From: Clostridium bowmanii
GTDB taxonomy: Bacteria; Bacillota; Clostridia; Clostridiales; Clostridiaceae
Direction of reading: 5' to 3'
NCBI RefSeq assembly: GCF_018861315.1
Contig: NZ_JAHLDL010000008.1
Span: 1 to 64,000 of the forward strand
DNA: 64,000 nt
Shown piece after piece: positions 37,205-45,838 of this stretch; position 1 is the first letter of the stretch; every line of letters begins with the position of its first letter. A program made the translations under genes and the position numbers. The notes below the pieces were generated by a model. It was not told the origin of the DNA. It made no database searches and was given only the letters and a program-made list of their open reading frames with translations.

Positions 37205-37450
37205 TCAAAAAAAATAAATACAGCAAAGGAACACCTTTGCTGTATAAAATACATATTTTCATACAAACTTCGTGTACCTTGTAGCTCTCCACTGAAAAAA
37301 CAGTGACAATTTCACATATATTATATGTAAAACCAGAAAATATTTTCACAGAATATATTTTCTTCGGCTATAGCTCCTTTTCTTGTTCTTCTTCGCCTGT
37401 CAGCTCCGAACAAGTACTCTTAGATACAGCACCTCTACCCTAGGTAGTTT
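37205..37450 (-). promoter_or_regulatory. Lysine riboswitch (L-box) with terminator, upstream of lysC
   Basis: Read on the minus strand, the aptamer shows GTAGAGGTGC, AAGAGTACTTG, GGAG...GGCGAAGAAG, AGCTATAGCCGAAG, CTGGTTTTA and TGGAGAGCTAC. This is the conserved order of the L-box. It spans about 37275-37448. A terminator (CAGCAAAGG / CCTTTGCTG, 37221-37242, then a T run) follows. Lysine binding would end transcription before lysC-lysA. A weak promoter (TTGTGA-17 nt-TAAACT) may lie just upstream. The rest of 37451-37640 holds nothing else I recognise. Confidence 0.92.
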
Positions 37451-37640
37451 ACTTTTTAAATTAGTTCCTAGTTTATCACAGTATGATTATAATCACAAGT
37501 ATTAATTATAAATATTTTTCTGCGTATTTTTTAAATAATTATAAAGATTAAAACCATAAAATATTAATGCAATGAATTATAAGCAGATCTTCAACCTCTG
37601 AATATTATATATTAATACGATAATATGGAGTGTGATATTT

Positions 37641-37929
37641 GTGCAAGGTACTATTAAAAACTTTTTTCCTGGTGGCAATACTTCAAGAGGTTTCTATTCA
37701 TTTTACAGGTATATTCTAGGTCAAGACGAAGCAAGAAGAATCATATGTCTAAAAGGAGGTCCTGGAACCGGTAAATCTTCCTTAATGAAGAAAGTCGGTA
37801 AATACTTCAATGAAAAGGGATACGACATAGAATACCATCACTGCTCTTCTGATAATAATTCACTAGACGGATTAGTTATTAAGGGACTTAACGTTGCAAT
37901 ACTTGATGGAACCTCCCCTCATGTAGTGG
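37641..37929 (+). pseudogene. 5' part of a tandem P-loop ATPase gene (PRK06851-like), split by an inserted element
   Basis: The frame begins at GTG (37641; GGAG 10 nt upstream) and reads MQGTIKNFFPGGNTSRGFYSFYRY, then a Walker A motif, LKGGPGTGKSS, and DGTSPHVV. At that point the sequence leaves the gene; the current frame runs on into the element to a stop at 37970 (109 aa). The continuation VVDPVNPGAVDEV is found at 42215 onward. Joining at the 19-bp core restores one frame of 366 codons. The gene is therefore interrupted here, not merely short. If the element excises it can be functional. Confidence 0.9.
37911..37929 (+). other. attL core of the intervening element
   Basis: The 19-bp core ACCTCCCCTCATGTAGTGG is identical at 42203-42221. 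Immediately inside the element lies GGTATCATTAAACACAAATT (37928-37947). This is the inverted partner of AATTTGTGTTTACGATACC at the far end, so circularisation would create a dyad-symmetric attP. Confidence 0.88.
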
Positions 37930-38215
37930 TATCATTAAACACAAATTGTAAAGAATATCCTAATGAATAAGAACATTTTATGTGGTATAATTATTAAAAT
38001 ATAAATACCATCTAATTATAGAATATTTGATTAATTGCAATATAATCTGTATAATATTAATATACGTATTTTAATACAGATATTTAGAAGAAAAATTTGA
38101 CGTAAAAAATTTCAATGTTCTGGGGCATATGAGAATGAATTAAAATTTTAATTATTTCTTAGAAAGATTGTTTAAAGAATTAAATAAATATATAATAATA
38201 TTCATAGTAAAAAAA

Positions 38216-38244
38216 TTGATTGCACGTTTTAAAATAGATATAAT
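38216..38244 (+). promoter_or_regulatory. Promoter of the toxin-antitoxin pair
   Basis: TTGATT (38216-38221), a 17-nt spacer and TATAAT (38239-38244) lie just before the GGAGGTG ribosome site of the antitoxin gene. Confidence 0.7.
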
Positions 38245-38265
38245 ATAAAACTTGGAGGTGTTAAC

Positions 38266-38430
38266 ATGGAGACTATTGCAAAAAAAGACAATAAAAAAAT
38301 AATTCAAACCAAAGAAGATATGTTGTATAGCAAATATATTCGAGAGAAAGTTGAAAGAGCTGAAGAAGATTTTAAAAATGGAAGATATATAACTAGTGAC
38401 CAACTTAGAGAGGAATCTAAGACATGGTAA
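38266..38430 (+). CDS. Putative antitoxin of a ParE-type module
   Basis: This 54-residue, highly charged protein (METIAKKDNKKIIQTKED..., ending SDQLREESKTW) has a mostly helical composition. GGAGGTGTTAAC precedes the ATG. Its stop codon overlaps the next gene by 7 bases, with the toxin ATG lying within ATGGTAA. The small size, charge and tight coupling to a RelE/ParE-fold gene indicate an antitoxin. It may bind its own promoter region, but no DNA-binding domain can be recognised by eye. Confidence 0.75.
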   Translation: METIAKKDNKKIIQTKEDMLYSKYIREKVERAEEDFKNGRYITSDQLREESKTW

Positions 38431-38753
38431 TATGGTCGAATGAAGCAAAAGCGGATTTAAGAAAAATTTATAAATATATCTCCACAGATTTTAAATTGTA
38501 TGCAGATAATGTTAAAAATAATATTATTGATAAAGCAGATACATTAGATGAAATGAATAAGAGATTCCAAGTAGAACCAGAGTTCAATGATGATACGATA
38601 CGGTATATGATAGTTTATTCTTATAAGCTATTATATAGGATAGTTAATAACGAAGTTATATTAGTACTTGGGTTACCTTCACAAAGACAAATTCTACGGA
38701 AGAAGTTTTCCAATATATACAAAATAGAAATACCTAGTAATAGGATTAAATAA
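38424..38753 (+). CDS. RelE/ParE-fold toxin
   Basis: This 109-residue protein begins WSNEAKADLRKIYKYISTDFKLYADNVKNNII, the usual opening of ParE/RelE toxins. A central RYMIVYSYKLLYRIVNNEVILVLGLPSQR strand region and a basic end (RQILRKKF) follow. RelE members cleave mRNA on the ribosome and ParE members inhibit gyrase; the sequence does not decide between them. It is translationally coupled to the antitoxin and followed by a terminator. In this position it could stabilise the element in the chromosome. Confidence 0.82.
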   Translation: MVIWSNEAKADLRKIYKYISTDFKLYADNVKNNIIDKADTLDEMNKRFQVEPEFNDDTIRYMIVYSYKLLYRIVNNEVILVLGLPSQRQILRKKFSNIYKIEIPSNRIK

Positions 38754-38756
38754 ATT

Positions 38757-38798
38757 AGAATAATAAAGCAGATATGTGTCTGCTTTATTATTTTTTAG
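38757..38798 (+). terminator. Terminator after the toxin gene
   Basis: AATAATAAAGCAGA and TCTGCTTTATTATT form a 14-bp stem followed by TTTT. Confidence 0.88.
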
Positions 38799-39003
38799 TG
38801 TATACTTGTAGAAAATGTACTTGTAATTTATCCTTTACCATATATATCCGCTTTATATTACTTGTTTTTATCAGTAATTGTAGTAAGTAGGGATATATCA
38901 TACCCCTGCTTACTGTAATTTAACTAAGATTTGATTATGTTTTGATTTTTAATATTATTAACCCTGAAAAGCAGTATAATTATATGTAGGTTAGCAGACT
39001 GTT

Positions 39004-39015
39004 ACGGTATACCGT
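39004..39015. promoter_or_regulatory. 12-bp perfect palindrome, possible operator
   Basis: ACGGTATACCGT is a perfect dyad in an otherwise AT-rich 500-bp gap between the toxin gene and the recombinase operon. Its GC-containing symmetry stands out against the background. Binding protein unknown. A short TTAATC tandem (about 39177-39194) is the only other pattern in the gap. Confidence 0.35.
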
Positions 39016-39313
39016 CAAACTAAACAAAAATATTACAATTCATATGTTTTATCATTTATATAATAATCAAAATAAAATAAGTTATTATATAATCGGGTAA
39101 AATAAAAATACTTTCACATATAGTGCAATTACACATTTCAATTTTTACATCTATATTTTCTTTTCTAATATAAATTTAATCTTAATCTTAATCTTACATT
39201 ATAACACCATCATTAATATTTTTTAATTTAATATCTTATAAGACTTTTTAGATGGAATTAATTATTGTTTGTCCACATATTGTTTATTAAAGCAATATAT
39301 TTATAGAGGTCTT

Positions 39314-39487
39314 ATGTCTAATAATAAAACTCATTTTATCATAGAAGAATACTTCAAAACAGAAGACGATAATCTAAGATTACTAACACTTCAAGATATC
39401 TTCCTGAAATTAATAAAAACCTATGAACTAATGGAAAACACGTCTTTACAGGATGTATCCAGTCATACAAAGGAGAACCCCTCATGA
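39314..39487 (+). CDS. Small ORF coupled to the serine recombinase
   Basis: This 57-residue protein (MSNNKTHFIIEEYFKTEDDNLRLL..., ending SSHTKENPS) is acidic and helical. Its TGA overlaps the recombinase ATG (ATGA), which indicates translational coupling. The start at ATG 39314 has AGAGGT close upstream; a TTG at 39269 in the same frame is less likely. I do not recognise the family. Position and size make it a candidate recombination directionality factor, which is inference only. Confidence 0.55.
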   Translation: MSNNKTHFIIEEYFKTEDDNLRLLTLQDIFLKLIKTYELMENTSLQDVSSHTKENPS

Positions 39488-41049
39488 ACCAAGTAGCCAT
39501 TTATTGTAGATTAAGTGACGAAGATAAAAATAAAATAACCACTCTTAGCGATAGCGAGAGCATTCAAAATCAGAAAAATCTCCTTATGAAATACGCTATA
39601 GATATAGGATGGGATATATTCAAAATTTATAGTGATGACAACTATTCTGGTCTAGATAAAGACCGTCCAGAGTTTAAGCAAATGATTCAAGATGCAGAAA
39701 ATAAAAAATTTGATATAATTCTATGTAAACATCAATCCAGATTTACAAGGGATATGGAACTTGTAGAAAAATATCTTCATAATAAATTTATTGAGTGGGG
39801 TATCCGCTTTGTTACTGTTGTAGATGGAGTGGATACTTCAGATAAGCATAACAAGAAATCAAGACAAATAAATGGCTTAGTAAATGAGTGGTATTGTGAA
39901 GACATTAGTGAATCCATTAAATATATTTTCAAACTTAAGCAGCAGCAAGGAAAATTTATTGGCTCCTTTGCAACATATGGATATGAAAAGGACCCTAAAG
40001 ATAAAAACAAACTAATAATTGATGATGTAGCTGCTGAAACTGTTCGAAAGATATTTACTTGGTATATCGATGGTTATGGTACACAGAAAATTTCTCAAAT
40101 GCTTAATGGATTAGGTACACCTAACCCAACCAAATATAAGAAACTTCAAGGCTATAACTATATAAATACATCCTCTAAAGATGATTTGGGTCTATGGAAT
40201 AAAACTACAACTAAAAGAATGCTAAAGAACCAAATGTATATAGGAAATATGGTTCAACATGTACATGAAAAGTTAAATTATAAATCCGACAAAAAGATAG
40301 CTTTAAAATATGAGGACTGGATTATAGTTGAAAATACTCATCTACCAATTATTGATAAAAAAACATTTGATATCGTGCAGGAACGTTTGAAAAGTAACAC
40401 TAGAAGTTCTGGAGAAGGTCAGGCACATATATTCGCAGGAAAGGTGAGATGTATGGACTGTGGCAATACAATGGTAAGAAACTCTGGTGTTTCTGGATAT
40501 AAATACTTAAGGTGTAAGCTGCACTATATAAACCCAAAGAAAAAGCTTTGTACCAGTCATTCAATAAGGCTAGAGAATCTAGAGCAAATAGTTACTGAAA
40601 GACTAAAAAGCCATCTTATTAATTTAAATGAAGAAAGTTTATCCTCAAAATTATTTGAAAGTTCTTCTGATAAAGGAAAGTTAAAGTCCTTGCAGAAACA
40701 ATTAAATAATACCGAGAAGGATATTATTGATAGAGATTTAGTATTAAAAACCTTATACATTGATAAAGTAAAAGGAATTATAACAGTGCAGCAATTCAAT
40801 GAATTTAATTTATCTTTTTTCAATGAAAAGAATGACCTAATAAATAGAAGAGATATCAGCAAAAATACAATTGAAGCTATAGAAGTTTCTTTAAATGACA
40901 TTAGTAAATATAAAGAATTAGTAAAAAAATACAAGAATTTCACTGAGCTTAATTCGCTTATGGTTAATGAGCTGATTGATTACATTGAAATTGTAGAGAA
41001 GGATATTAAAACTAAAGAACAGAGAGTAAAAATTTATTGGCTCTTTTAA
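39484..41049 (+). CDS. Large serine recombinase (site-specific integrase/excisionase)
   Basis: The protein has 521 residues. The N-terminal resolvase domain (about 1-150) has the nucleophile Ser11 in YCRLSDED, plus DNYSGLDKDRPEF and the CKHQSRFTRD block. A recombinase domain follows (about 165-290: GYEKDP, ETVRKIFTWYIDGYGTQKISQMLN, MLKNQMYIGNMV). Next is a zinc ribbon (CMDCG near 322 and the later C pair, KYLRCK and KLCTSH), then a coiled coil (about 390-470) used for synapsis control. This is the full architecture of phage-type large serine integrases. GGAG lies about 10 nt before the ATG. It would catalyse attB x attP integration, and excision with a partner protein. Confidence 0.95.
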   Translation: MNQVAIYCRLSDEDKNKITTLSDSESIQNQKNLLMKYAIDIGWDIFKIYSDDNYSGLDKDRPEFKQMIQDAENKKFDIILCKHQSRFTRDMELVEKYLHNKFIEWGIRFVTVVDGVDTSDKHNKKSRQINGLVNEWYCEDISESIKYIFKLKQQQGKFIGSFATYGYEKDPKDKNKLIIDDVAAETVRKIFTWYIDGYGTQKISQMLNGLGTPNPTKYKKLQGYNYINTSSKDDLGLWNKTTTKRMLKNQMYIGNMVQHVHEKLNYKSDKKIALKYEDWIIVENTHLPIIDKKTFDIVQERLKSNTRSSGEGQAHIFAGKVRCMDCGNTMVRNSGVSGYKYLRCKLHYINPKKKLCTSHSIRLENLEQIVTERLKSHLINLNEESLSSKLFESSSDKGKLKSLQKQLNNTEKDIIDRDLVLKTLYIDKVKGIITVQQFNEFNLSFFNEKNDLINRRDISKNTIEAIEVSLNDISKYKELVKKYKNFTELNSLMVNELIDYIEIVEKDIKTKEQRVKIYWLF

Positions 41050-41069
41050 TTAGGATATTTCCAAGATAA

Positions 41070-41112
41070 AAAAGGGAAGTAATATAAAATCTTATATTAC
41101 TTCCCTTTTTAC
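41070..41112 (+). terminator. Terminator after the recombinase gene
   Basis: AAAAAGGGAAGTAATATAA and its complement TTATATTACTTCCCTTTTT form a long stem ending in a T run. It can also act on the convergent minus-strand pseudogene. Confidence 0.9.
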
Positions 41113-41139
41113 TAATTATTATATAGATTTATAAAAACT

Positions 41140-41518
41140 CTAATTGGTTGGCTTAATAGAAAAGTCTTGAGGCATCTTGTAAATAGAGTTCCCACTACAC
41201 TGTTGCAATTTATGAGCAGTATGTTCCTTTACAGGCATAATTATTTCAACAAAACTCATTTCACAAAAGAAGCCATGTAGCACGTCGTAATTTTCTATTA
41301 CATATTTAGCAGATTCACATAAAGCATTGTTATCATCTGTATCCCCAAGCATCACTGCACAATGTGGAACGCAACTATCTGGCAAATAATGTTCGTATCC
41401 TATATGGTCGCAAAAGCTCAAAATGTTATGAAGTACCTCTCTTTGCAATTCCATATGGTAATTTCATGATTTTTTCTTCTGTATCTTTATCAAAATATAT
41501 TTCTACTGCATACCTCAT
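41140..41518 (-). pseudogene. Broken 2'-5' RNA ligase-like gene
   Basis: On the minus strand an ATG at 41518 opens MRYAVEIYFDKDTEEKIMKLPYGI, which looks like the start of a LigT/2'-5' RNA ligase-type protein, then runs to a stop at 41426 after 30 codons. A second frame (41454-41140, 104 aa) carries the C-terminal half, with LPDSCVPHCAVMLGD in place of a second H-x-T motif and HGFFCEMSFVEIIMPVKEH. The central part with the first catalytic motif is missing. This indicates an internal deletion with frameshift. Such RNA-ligase/cyclic phosphodiesterase-fold proteins act on RNA ends or cyclic phosphates when intact. Confidence 0.65.
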
Positions 41519-41580
41519 TTTCAATTCTGCTTTATGGCTTTCATTACTATTTAATTCACCTTGTAAAATATAATTAAGAA

Positions 41581-42063
41581 TTATACACATCTAGTGAGCT
41601 GCTTTTCATAGAATACTAATGTCATTTTGTTATTTATAATTTCCGTCTTTCCTGTTTTTTTATAACCTAACTTCTCATATAAATAGCAATTCCCTTGTTC
41701 TTGTAATATAGTATCCAATTCCCACACCTTTGCATCACTATATAAATGCTCAATCATTTGAAAGACCTTTTGTGCAATACCATTTCCTTGTTGTTCTGGT
41801 ATTATGAAAATAGGGCTGACACGATAGTGTTTATTATCTTTTTTTACTACCCTAACTCCACCCACAGCAACACCATCATTTTTAATAATATAGTAGTCTG
41901 TAAATAGCTGATTGATTCGACCAATTATTTTTTCTATTGGCTCACTTCCAGGACTGGTTTCAAAGTCCTGATATCTTTCCAATAGGACCATGAATGATTT
42001 GATTTGCATCCCGTAAATAATTTTTGCATCTTTAAGCCCAGCTTTAATCAAAGATATATCCAT
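41581..42063 (-). CDS. GNAT family N-acetyltransferase
   Basis: The protein has 160 residues from ATG 42063. The acetyl-CoA site is seen in SPIFIIPEQQGNGIAQKVFQ (motif A, Q-x-x-G-x-A), and the C-terminal CYLYEKLGYKKTGKTE block is typical. Substrate unknown. The ribosome site is a run of nine G (plus-strand C at 42072-42080), and the longer frame from 42084 reads through that run. Change in the run length would alter ribosome binding or the extended frame. It is cargo of the intervening element, at the end next to attR. Confidence 0.85.
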   Translation of the reverse strand: MDISLIKAGLKDAKIIYGMQIKSFMVLLERYQDFETSPGSEPIEKIIGRINQLFTDYYIIKNDGVAVGGVRVVKKDNKHYRVSPIFIIPEQQGNGIAQKVFQMIEHLYSDAKVWELDTILQEQGNCYLYEKLGYKKTGKTEIINNKMTLVFYEKQLTRCV

Positions 42064-42202
42064 TAAATGTTCCCCCCCCCTCATTGTTTGTTATATTGTA
42101 CAACATATTAATACATTCTTCAAATATTTAACATAATTATATATTAATTGCTTCATATGTGGTTACTCCCACAACAAATAAATGTAAATTTGTGTTTACG
42201 AT

Positions 42203-42221
42203 ACCTCCCCTCATGTAGTGG
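42203..42221 (+). other. attR core of the intervening element
   Basis: This is the second identical copy of ACCTCCCCTCATGTAGTGG. The element-side arm AATTTGTGTTTACGATACC (42187-42205) mirrors the arm at 37928-37947. Downstream the ATPase frame resumes without loss of a base. Confidence 0.88.
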
Positions 42222-43033
42222 ACCCCGTAAACCCCGGGGCAGTTGACGAAGTGCTAAACATGGGCGAATGTTGGGAGGAAGAAGGTTTTAAAAAATACAG
42301 ACGTGATATAATCGAAATAAATAAAAAAGTTGGTAAAACTTTCAAAAGAGCCTATAAATTTTTTGGGGCAGCTAAATTAGTTTATGATGATTGGTCGACC
42401 TATAATAGTGAAGCCTTGAACAATAATAACTTAAACCTACTAAAAGAAAATCTAAGAGAATCACTATTTACTATCCCACCATCTAATGTAGGCTATGATA
42501 GGCATTTATTTGCTACCGCTTTTACACCTAACGGAATTGTCACCTATATAGAAAACCTGTGCTCGGATTATAAAAAGATTTATATACTAAAAGGGGGTCC
42601 TGGTACTGGCAAGTCAAACGTCTTAGAGTTTCTATCTGATGAAGCCTTAAGATGGGGATACTATGTAGAGATTTTTCATACGCCACTTATTCCTGAAAAA
42701 ATTGAGCACATATTAATTCCGCAATTAAATGTAGCCATTCTTACCTCTAACGAAATAAATAATTTAGACTTAGCAGGTACTGTAATTGATATGAAGGATT
42801 GTTTAAATTTAAGTGCCCTTGAAAAGAACAAAACTGAAACAGAGTATGATTCAGCTGAATTTTTCATACTTTTAAACAAGGGTTTAGCTACAATAAAAGA
42901 AGCCAAAAGTCTACATGATAAACTTGAAACTTTCTTTGTTCCAAATATGGATTTTTCCAAAGTGGATGCTGTACTTACAAAAATCATTAAAAAGATAAAT
43001 GGGTATGAAGAAGATTATTTAGATAACAAATAA
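42203..43033 (+). pseudogene. 3' part of the split tandem P-loop ATPase gene (PRK06851-like)
   Basis: From the core onward the frame reads TSPHVVDPVNPGAVDEVLNMGECW and then about 250 further residues. They include a second Walker A motif, LKGGPGTGKSN, some 120 residues in. With the 5' part, the joined protein has 366 residues and two ATPase modules, each with a GGPGTGKS loop. A GTG at 42218 could in principle start a 271-aa C-terminal protein, but it has no clear ribosome site. The role of this family is not established. The tandem NTPase layout and the presence in spore-formers are my only clues. Confidence 0.88.
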
Positions 43034-43039
43034 GCTTTA

Positions 43040-43092
43040 AAGGGGCTATCTCAAAATGATTTAAAAATCATTTCAAGAGGTAGCCCCTTCTA
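43040..43092. terminator. Bidirectional terminator after the split ATPase gene
   Basis: AAGGGGCTATCTC-like arms (AGGGGCTA / TAGCCCCT) with an inner AAATGATTT / AAATCATTT stem form a long hairpin. It lies between convergent genes. Confidence 0.82.
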
Positions 43093-43145
43093 ATTCAATA
43101 AAATTATTTTATATTATGCTACTGTTAAAAGTCAACTTAATCCTA

Positions 43146-44366
<1,221 letters not shown>

Positions 44367-44571
44367 AATAAACTCCTTCCTTATTAAGAAAATTTTATCT
44401 ATTTAAAATGCTTGTACTTTTCATTTAAGATGGTTATACCATCTATACATAATATGCTTATATCTAATTTTGTGTTATGGATAATTAATAAAAGTTTTAG
44501 TTGTATTTAAAAAATACAGATCAATTTTATAGTCTATAATTTTTATATTATATTAAGCAAGATAATTATAT

Positions 44572-45657
44572 TTATAAACTATCCAAATAAATTTTATGAT
44601 TATTTAATAGCCTTTGATTATTAGGCGAAAGATTAATAGCCTCCTGCGAAAAATCAATTGCTTTAGATACCATACTTAAGTTGTAGCATCCTAATGCTGC
44701 CAAATCATACGGAGTATAGTCCCAAGCATTTGCATCGTTAGCAAATATATATTTTTTCTCCTTTATTTTTAATGCTTCTTTTGCATAATAGTAAACACCA
44801 AGCCAATCCTTTTCTCGATAAGCTAATAAGGATAAGTCTAAATAGGGCTCTCTTAATGAAATGGATTCACTTATTGCTTTATGAAGCCATTTTTTAGCAT
44901 TCAACATTTCTCCTTTTTCACAATATGCTCTTCCAATATACCTCATAGAAGAACATCTTTCCTCTTCCCAAGTTGATGTAGGTAGATTTAGATAATTCTT
45001 TAAGGTTAAAATGCAATCGTCCCAATTACTATCAAACATATACTCCCTTCCAAGGTAATACATGTTTCTACTATTATCAGGATTTTCACTAACAGCCAAT
45101 TTTAATAATGGAAGATTTAAACTTCTATTTTTTGTTTTATCAGGATAATGATTATACACCATGCCCTTAATATAAACTTGTTTTTCCTCTCCCACACCTA
45201 TATATTCTAAAATCTCATGCGTTGGATATATCCATCTAAATCCATGTCTTGCATGAATTCTGTCCCAAGTATATTGTACAGCAGGTAAACCATCATCATT
45301 AATACTCCAATTATATAAATATAATCCTCGTGTAGCTTCTTTGGTCCATACATTTTTTAGGTGTTCTGCCCAACCAGGCTCAATAACATCATCAAGATCA
45401 GAGGATACACAAATATCTATATCATCAGGAACAAATTTTAAACATTCATTTCTTGAATAATCAAATCGAAATGGATCAGCATATATGGAATAAACAAGAG
45501 CTCCTCTTTCTTTTAACTTATTAATTGTATTATCGGTAGAGCCAGTATCTGCAACTATAACAATATCAGCTTCACTAACACTATCCATAAAGCGGTCAAC
45601 AAATTTCTCCTCATTTTTACAAATTGCATATACGCAAATTTTATACTTATTACTCAT
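44572..45657 (-). CDS. Family 2 glycosyltransferase with TPR-like C-terminus
   Basis: The protein has 361 residues. Residues 1-210 form a GT2 domain: YAICKNEEKFVDRFMDSVSEADIVIVADTGSTDNTI, then the DxD-type SSDLDDVIEPGWAEHL (about 85-95) and HARHGFRWIYPTHEIL. Residues 215-360 are helical repeats of the TPR kind (NMYYLGREYMFDSNWDDCILTLKNYL..., ending FSQEAINLSPNNQRLLNNHKIYL). Proteins of this form glycosylate peptides or spore-surface proteins. It lies on the same strand just upstream of the collagen-like gene, so that protein is the likely acceptor. GGAGG precedes the ATG. Confidence 0.85.
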   Translation of the reverse strand: MSNKYKICVYAICKNEEKFVDRFMDSVSEADIVIVADTGSTDNTINKLKERGALVYSIYADPFRFDYSRNECLKFVPDDIDICVSSDLDDVIEPGWAEHLKNVWTKEATRGLYLYNWSINDDGLPAVQYTWDRIHARHGFRWIYPTHEILEYIGVGEEKQVYIKGMVYNHYPDKTKNRSLNLPLLKLAVSENPDNSRNMYYLGREYMFDSNWDDCILTLKNYLNLPTSTWEEERCSSMRYIGRAYCEKGEMLNAKKWLHKAISESISLREPYLDLSLLAYREKDWLGVYYYAKEALKIKEKKYIFANDANAWDYTPYDLAALGCYNLSMVSKAIDFSQEAINLSPNNQRLLNNHKIYLDSL

Positions 45658-45838
45658 GAAAAACCTCCAATTAAACGAGTAGCTATATTACATTACATTA
45701 TATGCATATAAATAATGATAGGGCACATGGTGAACATGCTTTTTAATTAATGAATTTTTTTTTGCAATTAATGCACATTCTAAATTAAATTGCATAATAT
45801 AACTATGATTATGTTATATGATTTTAGGAGATGTTAAT

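Larger units (their letters stand above)
37911..42221 (+). mobile_element. 4.29-kb serine-recombinase intervening element
   Basis: The element lies between two copies of a 19-bp core inside an ATPase reading frame. Core-to-core distance is 4292 bp. Contents in order: an antitoxin/ParE-like toxin pair, about 500 bp of AT-rich DNA with a 12-bp palindrome, a 57-aa ORF overlapping the recombinase start, a 521-aa large serine recombinase, a broken 2'-5' RNA ligase gene (minus) and a GNAT gene (minus). There are no phage structural, replication or conjugation genes. Small excisable elements with a large serine recombinase are known in sporulation genes such as sigK. Here the host is an ATPase of unknown role. 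The 37930-38215 stretch shows no gene. Confidence 0.9.

Noticed and set aside
37128-37349. 73-aa minus-strand open frame upstream of lysC
   Set aside because: It lies within the lysine riboswitch and its terminator and has no ribosome site.
37911-42221. Prophage or transposon interpretation of the inserted element
   Set aside because: No structural, lysis or replication genes and no transposase are present; the recombinase and att symmetry fit a small serine-integrase element.
42218-43033. Independent 271-aa gene starting at GTG
   Set aside because: The sequence continues the upstream ATPase frame exactly and the GTG lies inside the att core without a ribosome site.
45818-45838. Longer start for asnB
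   Set aside because: It would place residues before the catalytic Cys2, which must become the free N-terminus.
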